DNA of 5,285 nucleotides from Microbacteriaceae bacterium (lineage in GTDB: Bacteria > Actinomycetota > Actinomycetes > Actinomycetales > Microbacteriaceae). The notes below the pieces were generated by a model. The model worked only from the letters and a program-made list of their open reading frames with translations, was not told the origin of the DNA and did no database searches. Both the position numbers and the translations under genes were made by a program. Of this stretch, positions 4,914-5,285 are shown one piece after another. The DNA lies in contig JANRET010000065.1 of assembly GCA_030725885.1 (NCBI GenBank), positions 1 to 5,285 of the forward strand, in the 5' to 3' direction. Numbering within the stretch: position 1 is the stretch's first letter; each line of letters starts with the position of its first letter.

Positions 4914-5285
4914 TCAGACGCCGGGTCGTTGTGCGCGAAGCCCCTCGTCCATCGACTTTCGCGCGGCGGTCACGCTCGGACGTGACGAGACTTCGGGGAC
5001 GCCAACCTGCCAGACCGCGCCTCCCTCGGTGAAGTCGTTTGCTCGAACCTTAGTCACGATGACGGCGGTTCGGTCGGCGGCACGCGCCGACGCGAGCGCA
5101 TCGGCGAATTCGGCGAGGCTGTTGACTTCGTAGGTGTCTGCGCCCAGTGACGCGGCGTGGGCGGCAAAATTCACGCGGGCACCCGTTCCGGTGCCATTTG
5201 AGTCAGCCAGCATGTTGTTGTACGACGCTCCGCCCTGATTCACCTGCAGGAGTTCAATCACGGCATACCCTTCATTGTCACAGAC
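4914..5285 (-). CDS. iolD: IolD, THcHDO hydrolase (inositol catabolism), C-terminal part
   Basis: The last 123 residues of a protein that continues past the right edge; the full family length is about 620-650. IolD is a thiamine-diphosphate enzyme that opens the ring of 3D-(3,5/4)-trihydroxycyclohexane-1,2-dione to 5-deoxy-D-glucuronate in myo-inositol catabolism in the cytoplasm. The visible part has DNEGYAVIELLQ, the usual DNxGFxxIxxLQ end of the ThDP-binding region, then GGASYNN. VNFAAHAASLGADTYEV follows, matching the family's DFxAHAxSLGA block, then TAVIVTKV and GGAVWQVGVPEVSSRPSV, which matches the characteristic GGAWWDVxVPEVS signature near the C-terminus. An internal GTG (5261) gives an apparent start, but the homology continues upstream of it, so it is not the real one. 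Other iol genes may lie beyond the right edge. The downstream photolyase gene begins 10 bp after the stop, on the same strand. Confidence 0.92.
   Translation of the reverse strand, partial: VCDNEGYAVIELLQVNQGGASYNNMLADSNGTGTGARVNFAAHAASLGADTYEVNSLAEFADALASARAADRTAVIVTKVRANDFTEGGAVWQVGVPEVSSRPSVTAARKSMDEGLRAQRPGV

Noticed and set aside
5259..5261. Internal GTG in the iolD part read as a gene start
   Set aside because: IolD homology (DNEGYA) continues upstream of it to the window edge, so the gene is simply cut by the boundary.

Overview
The window looks like a chromosomal segment from a moderately GC-rich actinobacterium, perhaps an aquatic Microbacteriaceae-like lineage. The basis is frequent GTG starts, GC-biased third codon positions, clear Shine-Dalgarno sites before some genes, and a mix of catabolic, cell-surface and light-related genes. 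The taxonomic guess is inference; no rRNA or other marker gene is present. There are six genes, four complete and two cut by the window edges. No tRNA, rRNA, CRISPR array or insertion sequence was seen.

Left part (1-1250): a TauE/SafE (TSUP) membrane permease, cut at its C-terminal side by the left edge, is transcribed leftward. It is divergent from a complete alpha/beta hydrolase resembling 3-oxoadipate enol-lactonase (PcaD). They share a 97-bp intergenic region holding a good ribosome binding site for each. This suggests a small uptake/export and catabolism locus, but the substrate cannot be read from the sequence.

Middle part (1369-3658): two divergent glycosyltransferases. One is a GT-A-fold enzyme with an EED metal site resembling the GNT-I (GT13) group, on the minus strand. 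The other is a GT61 (DUF563) enzyme on the plus strand. The gap of about 120 bp between them contains a nested inverted repeat. They probably contribute to a surface glycan.

Right part (3707-5285): a minus-strand pair, the 3' end of iolD (inositol catabolism) followed after 10 bp by a photolyase-family gene. This second gene is the most unusual object in the window. Its FAD-binding helical domain comes first and its Rossmann-like antenna domain comes last, the reverse of every canonical photolyase or cryptochrome. The protein has exactly four cysteines, at positions matching the four iron-sulfur ligands of the FeS-BCP (PhrB/CryB) photolyases, while its active-site residues match class I CPD photolyases. 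It is best described as a circularly permuted, probably [4Fe-4S]-containing photolyase.
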